DNA of 6,539 nucleotides, from assembly GCA_903828035.1 (NCBI GenBank), contig CAIKKV010000590.1, forward strand, positions 1 to 6,539, read 5' to 3'. The stretch comes from an uncultured bacterium (GTDB taxonomy: Bacteria; Verrucomicrobiota; Kiritimatiellia; CAIKKV01). The position numbers and the translations under genes are program-made. The first letter of the stretch is position 1. The number at the start of each line of letters is the position of its first letter. Under the pieces are notes generated by a model. It saw only the letters and a program-made list of their open reading frames with translations, had not been told where the DNA came from and ran no database searches. This document shows, piece after piece, positions 1-5,868 of this stretch.

Positions 1-156
1 CGGGTTCGGCGTTCCGTCAGCCGGAATATGGCGAGGCGATTTTCCGATGATGAGGGGCGACGGCGATGAGACGTGGAATAATGGTCCCGGCTCATCCAGC
101 CGTCGCCCCTCAGGGCGGAAAAGCGCCCGCCAGAGTCCGGCCGGAACGCCGAGCCC
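1..156. repeat. Large imperfect inverted repeat (about 70-nt arms, 20-nt loop)
   Basis: Almost the whole left end folds on itself. Positions 2-16 pair with 142-156 (14 Watson-Crick pairs plus T5-G153 wobble), 20-25 with 136-141, 40-46 with 116-122, 51-64 with 99-112 (14 perfect pairs) and 65-70 with 91-96. The segment between 26 and 39 pairs more loosely. Small bulges lie at 17-19 and 97-98, an internal loop at 47-50 against 113-115, and the apical loop is 71-90. No coding frame with a recognisable product is seen. It could be a MITE-like palindromic element, a structured RNA or a very long terminator of an upstream gene. Its outer end may extend past the window edge. The pairing is directly visible; the role is inference. 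Confidence 0.8.
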
Positions 157-187
157 CCGCTGGTAAACCCGCCGCCAACCCAAAATT

Positions 188-202
188 GAGATTTGAAATC
201 TC
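188..202. promoter_or_regulatory. Candidate operator: perfect 15-bp palindrome GAGATTTGAAATCTC
   Basis: Two 7-base half sites (GAGATTT and AAATCTC) flank a single central G, in the short AT-rich stretch upstream of the first operon gene. The palindrome covers the proposed -35 hexamer (193-198), where a repressor or activator could act. As an RNA hairpin it would be weak (five stem pairs at most with a usable loop), although a T run at 203-208 follows it. A DNA-binding site is therefore the better reading. No regulator gene lies in the window to pair it with. Confidence 0.5.
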
Positions 203-221
203 CTTTTTGCTTTAGTATACA
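193..221 (+). promoter_or_regulatory. Candidate sigma70-type promoter for the operon
   Basis: TTGAAA at 193-198 matches five of six bases of the -35 consensus. TATACA at 216-221 matches four of six of the -10 consensus. The spacer is exactly 17 bp. This lies 24-52 bp upstream of the first start codon, in the most AT-rich stretch of an otherwise GC-rich window. If the organism's main sigma factor prefers another motif, this call fails. Confidence 0.45.
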
Positions 222-244
222 GAGAGGTTTAACCCGGAGATTTC

Positions 245-1291
245 ATGAAAGCGATTGCCCTGACCGGTATTCGGCGGATGGAGACGATGGACGTGCCCGA
301 TCCCGTCCTCGCCAAAGACACCGATATGTTGCTCCGCCTGACCGCCATCGGCGTGTGCGGCTCGGATATTCATTACTATACGGAGGGAAAAATTGGCAGC
401 CAGGTGGTGCAGTATCCGTTCCGGGTGGGACACGAATGCGCCGCCGTGGTCGAAAAGGTCGGCAAGGCGGTCAAGAACTTCAAGCCGGGCGACCGGGTGG
501 CCGTGGATCCCGCCATGTGGTGCGGCGCCTGCGACCAGTGCCTCGTCGGCCGCTTCCACACCTGCCGCCACCTGAAGTTCCTCGGCTGCCCCGGCCAGGC
601 CGAAGGCTGCCTGTCGGAGCGGATCGTGATGCCCGCCCAATCCTGCGTCAAGGTACCCGACGGGATGTCCGACGAGATGGCCGCCCTCATCGAACCCCTG
701 GCCATCGGCGTCTACGCCGCCTCCCAGTCGCGCGACCTCAAGGGCTGCACGGTCGGCATCCTGGGCGCGGGCCCCATCGGCCTCAGCATCATGCTGGCCG
801 CCCAGGCGCAGGGCGCGAAGGCGTTCTATGTGACCGACAAGATCGACGCACGCCTGAAGGCGGCCAAGTCGGCCGGCGCGGGGTGGACCGGAAACCCCGA
901 CCGCGAGGATGTGGTGGCGGCCGTCACCCAGGCCGAGCCGCTCCTGCTGGATGTGGTCTTCGAGTGCTGCGGCCAGCAGGCCGCGCTGGACCAGGGCATC
1001 CGAATGCTCAAGCCGGGCGGCATCCTGATGCTGGTGGGCATTCCGGCCGTGGACCGGGTCACCTTCGAAATCGACCTGCTCCGCCGCCGCGAGATCCGCA
1101 TCCAGAATGTGCGCCGGCAGAACGAGAAGGTGCATGAGACGATCGACGGCGTGGCCTCGGGCCGCCTGAAGCCCGCCTTCATGATCACGCACCGGTTCCC
1201 GTTCGCCAAAACCCAGGAGGCGTTCGACCTGGTCGACCGCTATGCCGACGGGGTCATCAAGGCCATGATTTACTTCGGGGAGCCCTCATGA
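245..1291 (+). CDS. Zinc-dependent medium-chain alcohol/polyol dehydrogenase (sorbitol dehydrogenase-like)
   Basis: A 348-residue MDR-superfamily NAD-dependent dehydrogenase, the usual length for sorbitol/xylitol/threonine dehydrogenases. Catalytic zinc ligands are visible at C38 (in GVCGSD), H63-E64 (in GHE) and E150. The structural zinc site is complete at C93, C96, C99 and C107. The Rossmann loop GAGPIGL is at 174-180, and D198 at the end of the second beta strand favours NAD over NADP. The family oxidises a secondary alcohol of a polyol, or the C1 or hydroxyl of a sugar, in the cytosol. The start has GGAG at 236-239, five bases upstream. It is the first gene of the operon and overlaps the next by 4 bp. 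With a ketose kinase and aldolase downstream, it may make the ketose from an alditol. An L-fucose/L-galactose-type dehydrogenase is an alternative. Family assignment is firm; substrate is not. Confidence 0.93.
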   Translation: MKAIALTGIRRMETMDVPDPVLAKDTDMLLRLTAIGVCGSDIHYYTEGKIGSQVVQYPFRVGHECAAVVEKVGKAVKNFKPGDRVAVDPAMWCGACDQCLVGRFHTCRHLKFLGCPGQAEGCLSERIVMPAQSCVKVPDGMSDEMAALIEPLAIGVYAASQSRDLKGCTVGILGAGPIGLSIMLAAQAQGAKAFYVTDKIDARLKAAKSAGAGWTGNPDREDVVAAVTQAEPLLLDVVFECCGQQAALDQGIRMLKPGGILMLVGIPAVDRVTFEIDLLRRREIRIQNVRRQNEKVHETIDGVASGRLKPAFMITHRFPFAKTQEAFDLVDRYADGVIKAMIYFGEPS

Positions 1292-2619
1292 GCGACGCCA
1301 ACGAGCAGATCCGGCGGCTGACCGCCTTTTCGGCCAAGGATCGCGAGCAGGCGCTTCGCGCCCTGGCCGCCTCCACGGCCTTCCCGCCCGCCGGCGGGAA
1401 CGTGAACATGCACGCCCACTCCTTCTTTTCCTATAACGCCTCGGGCTCGTCCCCGTCGCTGCTGGCTTTCGAGGCCCGTCGCGCGGGGCTGTGGGCCATG
1501 GGGTTGTGCGATTTCGACGTGCTCGACGGCCTCGCGGAGTTCAACCGCGCCGGGCTGATCCTGGGCATGCGCACCACGGTCAACCTGGAAACCCGCGCCT
1601 TCCTGCGCGAGTATGCCTCGGCGGAGATCAATTCGCCGGGCGAGCCGGGAGTCACCTACATCATGGGCGCGGGCTTCGCGAAAGTGCCGTCCCCCGCCTC
1701 GGACGAGGGTAAGACGCTGGCGGGCTGGCGCCGGCAGGCCGGCAACCGCAACCTGGCCCTGATCCGGCGGATCAACCCCCATGTGGCCGAGATCGCCATC
1801 GACCTCGAGCGCGACGTGATGCCGCTGACGCCCTCGGGGGCCCCCACGGAGCGCCATATCATCCGCGCCTACTGCCGCAAGGCGGCGGCCGTCTTCCCGG
1901 CGGACAGCGGCGCGGCCTTCTGGGCCCGCGTCCTGGCGCTCGAGCCCGCGGCCGCCGCGGCCCTCACGCGCGACATCCCCGCGCTTGAGGAAAAGGTGCG
2001 CGCCAAGTTTGCCAAGAAGGGCGGGTTCGGTTACGAGCAGCCCACGGAAAAGACGTTCCCCCCGGCCGACGAGTTCGCGGCCTGGTGCCTGGCGTGCGGC
2101 GCCATTCCCATGATCACGTGGCTGGACGGCACCAGCGCGGGCGAGGCGGATCCGCGCGCCATGTGCGAATGCCTGATGGCCAAGGGCTGCGCCGCGGTCA
2201 ACATCGTGCCGGACCGCAACTGGAACCTGAAGGATCCCGCCGCCGCGCTCAAGCAGAAGAAGCTCAAGGAGTTCGTGGAGGCGGCCGACGCGCTTCACCT
2301 GCCGGTGAACATTGGCGCCGAGTTGAATCGCGACGGCCTGCCGTTCGCCGACGATCTCGCGGGCCCCGCGCTGAAGCCCTACGCGGAGATTTTCCGGCGC
2401 GGCGCCGCGATCTTCTGCGGCCACTCCGTGCTGTTGCGCTATGCCGATTTCAGCTACACCGGCGCGGCCGCGAAGAGCCGGTTCGGGAGCGACACGGCGG
2501 CGAAGAACCGCTTCTTCGAGGCGGTGGGCAACCGGCCTCCGCTGACCGAGGCCAGGGCGGCCGAGCTGGCGGCCCTGGGGCCGGAGCGGGCAAAAGAGTG
2601 GTTTGAGAAGGCGATTTGA
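1288..2619 (+). CDS. PHP-domain-like putative metal-dependent hydrolase, function unknown
   Basis: A 443-residue soluble protein with no signal peptide or membrane segment. It resembles the PHP (polymerase and histidinol phosphatase) fold: an HxH motif at H42/H44 followed by S45, a CDFDVLDG segment at 74-81 where the family usually has TDHD, an acidic residue at E101 after a beta strand, and FCGHS with H379 near the C-terminal side. The motif II histidine is phenylalanine (F76), so the metal site is atypical. Residues 130-330 are a long insert-like region compared with simple PHP phosphoesterases. The start codon overlaps the previous stop (ATGA), with GGGAG at 1278-1282, so the two are probably translationally coupled. 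A phosphatase, lactonase or other hydrolase acting on a pathway intermediate would fit the context, but no specific reaction can be read from the sequence. Confidence 0.8.
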   Translation: MSDANEQIRRLTAFSAKDREQALRALAASTAFPPAGGNVNMHAHSFFSYNASGSSPSLLAFEARRAGLWAMGLCDFDVLDGLAEFNRAGLILGMRTTVNLETRAFLREYASAEINSPGEPGVTYIMGAGFAKVPSPASDEGKTLAGWRRQAGNRNLALIRRINPHVAEIAIDLERDVMPLTPSGAPTERHIIRAYCRKAAAVFPADSGAAFWARVLALEPAAAAALTRDIPALEEKVRAKFAKKGGFGYEQPTEKTFPPADEFAAWCLACGAIPMITWLDGTSAGEADPRAMCECLMAKGCAAVNIVPDRNWNLKDPAAALKQKKLKEFVEAADALHLPVNIGAELNRDGLPFADDLAGPALKPYAEIFRRGAAIFCGHSVLLRYADFSYTGAAAKSRFGSDTAAKNRFFEAVGNRPPLTEARAAELAALGPERAKEWFEKAI

Positions 2620-2679
2620 GGGCTCGCGGCGCTCGCCCCTCCGGGGAATGTTCCGGAGGGCGGAGCGCTGCGACGCCTC
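2618..2679. repeat. REP-like palindromic repeat, copy 1 (inside the operon)
   Basis: Two 27-nt arms (2618-2644 and 2653-2679) enclose an 8-nt loop. They form 22 Watson-Crick pairs and one G-T wobble (G2628-T2669). The only breaks are two symmetric 2x2 internal loops, each GC facing CG (2622-2623/2674-2675 and 2635-2636/2661-2662). The element begins inside the stop codon of the PHP-like gene and ends 25 bp before the aldolase start. A second copy with the same internal loops lies at 5791-5857. As RNA it would be a very stable hairpin that could protect upstream mRNA or reduce expression of the downstream genes; that effect is inference. Confidence 0.85.
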
Positions 2680-2704
2680 GTGGAAATACAAAAAAGGAAC
2701 AACA

Positions 2705-3361
2705 ATGGCATCGATTCGCGAAGACCTGGTGAAGTATGGCGTCAAGATCGTGCAGGCCGGCCTGGTGGCGGGCGCGGGCGGCAATATCAGCGCGCGCGAG
2801 GGCAAGATGGTGTGGATGAAGCCCAGCGGCGTGGCCATGGACGAGATGGCGCCGTCGGACCTGTGCGGCATGGATCTCGACAGCGGCAAGCAGGTGGAGG
2901 GGAAGAACCGGCCGACCTCCGAGGTCAACATGCACCTGGCCATCTACCGCGCGCGGCCCGAGCTGCAGGCCGTGTTCCACACGCACTCCCCGTGGGCGTC
3001 CGGCGTGATCAGCTCCGGCACCACGCTCAAGCCCATGTTCGCCGAGTTCGTCTGCGACCTGGGGCGCATCGGCACCGTGCCGTACATCACGCCCACGACC
3101 CAGGACCTCGCCGACGCGATCGGCTCCTGTTCCGAAAAGGCGGACACCATCTTCATGGTCAACCACGGCATCATCGGGCTGGGCGTGACGATGAAGCAGG
3201 CCTATTACCGCTGCGTGGTCGTGGAGGATGCGGCCAAGTCGCAGATCGCCGCCACCATCTGCGGCAAGGCGATCTTCCTGAGCGATTCGCAGTGCCAGGA
3301 CCTGATGGCGCTGGACGCCCCCAAGCACCGCATCCAGATGATGCAGAAGGACCAGAAATAG
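2705..3361 (+). CDS. Class II aldolase (L-fuculose-1-phosphate aldolase-like)
   Basis: A 218-residue zinc aldolase of the AraD/FucA family, matching E. coli FucA (215 residues) in length. The zinc ligands and catalytic acid sit at nearly the same numbers as in FucA: E73, H92, H94 (in HTHS) and H154 (in NHG). The phosphate-binding segments GGNIS (25-29) and PSG (40-42) are present. The family cleaves ketose-1-phosphates to dihydroxyacetone phosphate and an aldehyde (L-lactaldehyde from L-fuculose- or L-rhamnulose-1-phosphate). The start at 2705 is supported by AGGA at 2695-2698 with six bases of spacing. An upstream in-frame extension to 2603 would read through the palindromic repeat and is rejected. 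With the kinase at 4252-5760 it gives two consecutive pathway steps. Substrate within the ketose-1-phosphate group is uncertain. Confidence 0.93.
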   Translation: MASIREDLVKYGVKIVQAGLVAGAGGNISAREGKMVWMKPSGVAMDEMAPSDLCGMDLDSGKQVEGKNRPTSEVNMHLAIYRARPELQAVFHTHSPWASGVISSGTTLKPMFAEFVCDLGRIGTVPYITPTTQDLADAIGSCSEKADTIFMVNHGIIGLGVTMKQAYYRCVVVEDAAKSQIAATICGKAIFLSDSQCQDLMALDAPKHRIQMMQKDQK

Positions 3362-3408
3362 GTCCGATAGGACATAGGACCGATAGGACGTATAGGCCCT
3401 ATGGGAAG
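3361..3408. repeat. Short degenerate tandem repeat with TCCGATAGGAC/ACCGATAGGAC units
   Basis: Starting on the last base of the aldolase stop codon are three related units of about 16-18 bp: GGTCCGATAGGACATA (3361-3376), GGACCGATAGGACGTATA (3377-3394) and a weaker GGCCCTATGGGAAG (3395-3408). CCGATAGGAC occurs exactly twice (3364-3373 and 3380-3389). GGTCC and GGACC are inverted relative to each other, and ATAGGCCCTAT at 3391-3401 is a perfect odd-centred palindrome. The base composition differs from the flanking genes. It may be a small dispersed intergenic repeat or a binding or processing site; its function is unknown. Confidence 0.65.
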
Positions 3409-3417
3409 AAATTGCGC

Positions 3418-3432
3418 AAGGAGATGCACATG
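3418..3432 (+). promoter_or_regulatory. Ribosome binding site that decides the SDR start
   Basis: AAGGAG at 3418-3423 directly abuts an in-frame ATG at 3424, too close for initiation there. The ATG at 3430 lies six bases downstream of the motif, and the adjacent ATG at 3433 nine bases. Position 3430 is therefore preferred, with 3433 almost as likely. Confidence 0.7.
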
Positions 3433-4236
3433 ATGTTCCAGGACAAGATTGCCGTGGTAACGGGCGCGGCCCAGGGGCTGGGCGAGGCGGTCTGCCGCCG
3501 CCTGGCGCAGGAGGGCTGCCACGTGGTGGCCGCCGATCTCAAGCTGCCCGAGCTGGAGGCCGCCTGCGCGCGCACGGCCGCGGCCACGGGGCGGACGATC
3601 GTGCCGGTGAAGACCGACGTGTCGCAGGAGGCCGATGTGGCCGCCGCGTTCGACACGGCGGTGGCGACGTTCGGCAAGGTCGATATCTGCGTGGCCAACG
3701 CGGCCATCCTGATCGCCGAGCCCATCGACACGGCCAACGCCGAGAAGTGGCGCGCGGTCATGAACGTCAACCTGTTCGGCAACTTCCTGACCTTCAAGCA
3801 CGCGGCGCGCGTGATGAAGCCGCGGAAGGCCGGCGTCATCCTGCAGGTCAACAGCAAGTCGGGCAAGAAGGGGAGCAAGAGCAACTCGGCCTACGCCGCG
3901 AGCAAGTTCGGCGGCATCGGCCTGGTGCAGAGCGTGGCCCTGGAGCTGGCCGATCACGGCATCCGGGTCAACGCCGTGTGCCCGGGCAACCTGCTCGATT
4001 CGCCGCTGTGGTCCAATCCGGACAACGGCCTTTTCGCCCAGTATTTGCGCGCGGGCAAGGTGCCGGGGGCGAAGTCGGTGGAGGACGTCCGGCGGTTCTA
4101 CCAGGAGCAGGTGCCGATGAAGCGCGGCTGCACGTACGAGGACATCTGCAACCTGCTGGTGTTCCTGGCGTCGGACCAGGCGGCCTATATGACGGGCCAG
4201 GCGATCAACGTGACCGGCGGTCAGGAGATGCGGTAG
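3430..4236 (+). CDS. SDR-family dehydrogenase, sorbitol-6-phosphate 2-dehydrogenase (SrlD)-like
   Basis: A 268-residue classical short-chain dehydrogenase. Cofactor loop TGAAQGLG is at 11-18, and D36 after the second strand points to NAD(H). The NAA segment is at 90-92. Catalytic N114, S142, Y155 and K159 (YxxxK) are all present. Regions around 141-163 (NSKSGKKGSKSNSAY), 187-194 (NLLDSPLW), 228-234 (VPMKRGC) and the C-terminal TGQAINVTGGQ closely recall E. coli SrlD as I remember it. SrlD interconverts sorbitol 6-phosphate and fructose 6-phosphate. Here no sugar PTS is visible and the neighbours are a FucA-like aldolase and a RhaB-like kinase. It may instead oxidise a deoxysugar or alditol, or act on the lactaldehyde released by the aldolase. 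It ends 15 bp before the kinase start. Family firm, substrate open. Confidence 0.92.
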   Translation: MMFQDKIAVVTGAAQGLGEAVCRRLAQEGCHVVAADLKLPELEAACARTAAATGRTIVPVKTDVSQEADVAAAFDTAVATFGKVDICVANAAILIAEPIDTANAEKWRAVMNVNLFGNFLTFKHAARVMKPRKAGVILQVNSKSGKKGSKSNSAYAASKFGGIGLVQSVALELADHGIRVNAVCPGNLLDSPLWSNPDNGLFAQYLRAGKVPGAKSVEDVRRFYQEQVPMKRGCTYEDICNLLVFLASDQAAYMTGQAINVTGGQEMR

Positions 4237-4251
4237 TTGACGGAGGGGCGC

Positions 4252-5760
4252 ATGAGCAAAATCACACGGGTATTGGCGGTCGATTTCGGCGCGTCGGGCG
4301 GCAAGTGTTTCGCGGGCACCTTCGAGGCCGGCGGCTTCGCCATGGAGGAGCTGCACCGGTTCTCGCACGAGGGCGTGACGTTCCTGGTGCCGGATGCCTC
4401 CGGGCGGCTCACCGAGCGGACCTACTGGGATGACACGCTGCTGTACCAGAATATCCGGGCGGGCATCAACGCCTACCGGCTCAAGTACGGCGCCGCCCTG
4501 GACGGGATCGGCATCGACACCTGGGGCTCGGACGGCGCGCTCCTGGCGCCGGACGGCGAGCTGCTCGGCAAGGTGTACGCCTACCGGGACCACCGGCTCG
4601 ACACGATGGTGGCCGAGGTCAAGGCGCGCATCGACGCGACCCGCATGTACGCCATCACGGGCATCCACTTCCAGCCCTTCAACATCAGCAACCAGCTGCT
4701 CTGGCTCATGACCCGGCGGGCCGAGTGGGTGCGGCCGGGCTGCACGTTCCTGCCTGTTCCGTCCCTGTTTTATTACTACCTGGGCGGCGTCAAGGCGGTC
4801 GATTCGTCCTGGGCCAGCGTGACGCAGCTCATGGATGCGAAGACGCGCCGGTGGAGCCCCGAGATTCTCGCCGCGCTGGGCATTCCCGAAGACCTGCTGC
4901 CGCCGATCGTGGCGCCGGGCCACGCCGTGGGCCGGCTGCACACGGCGCTGGCGGAGGCGCTGGGCGTCACGCCCGCGCCGCTGATCGCGGTGGGCTCGCA
5001 CGACACGGCGAGCGCCTTCGCGGCCGCGCCGGTCGACAACCCCGACGAGGCGCTGATCATCAGCTCGGGCACCTGGTCGCTAGTCGGCAAGCTGATTCCG
5101 GAGCCGATCACGACGCCGGCGGCGATGAAGCACAATTTCAGCAACGAGGGCGGCATCGGCAATATCCGGTTCCTGAAGAACTGCATGGGCTCGTGGCTGG
5201 CGCAGGAGCTGCGGCGCGTCTGGCGCGATGCGGATGGCCGCGAGATGCCGTGGAAGGAGATGGATGCCCTGACGCTGGCGTCGCCGGCGTTCGCGTCGCT
5301 GGTGGATCCCGACGATTCCGGCTTTTACAATCCGTCGAACATGGAGGAGGCGATCATCGCCTTCTGCCGGAAGACGGGCCAGCCGGCGCCGGCGTCGCGC
5401 GGGGCGTGCCTGCGCTGCGTGTACGAGAGCCTGGCGCTGAAGTACCGGCTGGTGCACGAGCAGCTGGCGGAGATCACCGGCAAGCGGGCCCGGACCGTGC
5501 ACATCGTGGGCGGAGGGTCGAACAACCTCATGCTCAACCAGTTCACGGCGGATGCCTGCGGGCTGCCGGTGGTGGCGGGGCCGTCCGAGGCCACGGCGGT
5601 CGGCAACATCATGGTGCAGGCGGTGGGCCTGGGCCTGCTGCGCTCGCTGGCGGAGGCCCAGCCGCTGCTGCGCAAGGCGTTTCCCATCAAGGAATACAAG
5701 CCGCATGATCCCTTAGCCTGGAACGCCCCCTTTGCGCGGTTTGTTTCGCTGGTGAAGTGA
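4252..5760 (+). CDS. rhaB: Rhamnulokinase-family FGGY carbohydrate kinase
   Basis: A 502-residue FGGY kinase with the rhamnulokinase pattern (E. coli RhaB has 489 residues). The N-terminal phosphate loop is DFGASGG (11-17). The substrate-side segments are GIDTWGSD (87-94), YRDHR (111-115) and GIHFQPFN (137-144). The catalytic base is D251 in SHDTAS, followed by SSGTWSLVG (271-279), NEGG (298-301) and the ATP-site HIVGGGSNN (417-425). RhaB phosphorylates L-rhamnulose at C1, making the substrate for a class II aldolase such as the one at 2705. The start at 4252 has GGAGG at 4242-4246, five bases upstream; a TTG in frame at 4237, directly after the previous stop, is less likely. The stop TGA is followed at once by TAA. 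L-fuculose or another 6-deoxyketose is possible, since the aldolase is FucA-like. Confidence 0.92.
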   Translation: MSKITRVLAVDFGASGGKCFAGTFEAGGFAMEELHRFSHEGVTFLVPDASGRLTERTYWDDTLLYQNIRAGINAYRLKYGAALDGIGIDTWGSDGALLAPDGELLGKVYAYRDHRLDTMVAEVKARIDATRMYAITGIHFQPFNISNQLLWLMTRRAEWVRPGCTFLPVPSLFYYYLGGVKAVDSSWASVTQLMDAKTRRWSPEILAALGIPEDLLPPIVAPGHAVGRLHTALAEALGVTPAPLIAVGSHDTASAFAAAPVDNPDEALIISSGTWSLVGKLIPEPITTPAAMKHNFSNEGGIGNIRFLKNCMGSWLAQELRRVWRDADGREMPWKEMDALTLASPAFASLVDPDDSGFYNPSNMEEAIIAFCRKTGQPAPASRGACLRCVYESLALKYRLVHEQLAEITGKRARTVHIVGGGSNNLMLNQFTADACGLPVVAGPSEATAVGNIMVQAVGLGLLRSLAEAQPLLRKAFPIKEYKPHDPLAWNAPFARFVSLVK

Positions 5761-5790
5761 TAAGGGCTCGCGCCAGTTTACCCGGACAGA

Positions 5791-5857
5791 AGGGCTCGCA
5801 GCGCTCGCCCCTCCGGCGAAATGCAATTTTTTCGGAGGGCGGAGCGCTGCGACGCCT
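5791..5857. repeat. REP-like palindromic repeat, copy 2 (between converging genes)
   Basis: Arms 5791-5815 and 5833-5857 pair at 21 of 25 positions around a 17-nt loop rich in A and T. The four unpaired positions are the same two GC/CG internal loops seen in the copy at 2618-2679. At one position copy 1 has a G-T wobble and this copy has A5800-T5848, so pairing is kept. It lies between the stop codons of the kinase gene (plus strand) and pgi (minus strand), where a bidirectional transcription stop or mRNA 3'-end stabiliser would be useful. No other terminator is visible in this gap. Confidence 0.85.
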
Positions 5858-5868
5858 CCAGCCCCAGC

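Noticed and set aside
52..60. Shared GAGGGGCGA between the large inverted repeat (52-60) and the reverse complement of repeat copy 1, suggesting one family
   Set aside because: Only nine bases agree, and the rest of both elements differs in sequence and architecture. In such GC-rich DNA this is likely chance.
1..156. CRISPR array or tRNA/rRNA gene in the left non-coding region
   Set aside because: There are no regularly spaced direct repeats, no cloverleaf with a T-loop consensus and no rRNA core sequence. The structure is a single long hairpin.
188..210. Palindrome plus T run read as an intrinsic terminator of an upstream gene
   Set aside because: With a minimum usable loop the stem is only about five AT-rich pairs, too weak for a convincing terminator. 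Its position over a -35-like hexamer fits an operator better.
193..1137. 314-codon plus-strand frame and a 326-codon minus-strand frame (212-1192) over the first dehydrogenase
   Set aside because: Both are shadows of the zinc dehydrogenase, which has all zinc ligands and the NAD loop in its own frame. The alternative products are low-complexity.
2603..2704. N-terminal extension of the aldolase, considered as a possible targeting peptide
   Set aside because: The extension would start at a TTG inside the previous gene and translate the palindromic repeat. The ATG at 2705 has a good ribosome binding site and gives the normal family length and residue numbering.
1270..2943. 557-codon open frame on the minus strand across the PHP-like gene and repeat copy 1
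   Set aside because: Its translation has no recognisable domain and is arginine/glycine-rich. It runs through a palindromic repeat and opposes well-supported genes.
4237..4251. TTG start for the kinase directly after the SDR stop
   Set aside because: The ATG at 4252 has a well-spaced GGAGG, and the family N-terminus begins a few residues before the phosphate loop. The extra five residues add nothing.
3205..5001. 598-codon open frame on the minus strand across the aldolase, SDR and kinase genes
   Set aside because: It is antisense to three genes with intact catalytic motifs. Its translation is low-complexity (rich in R, H, G, A, L), as expected from a shadow frame in GC-rich DNA.
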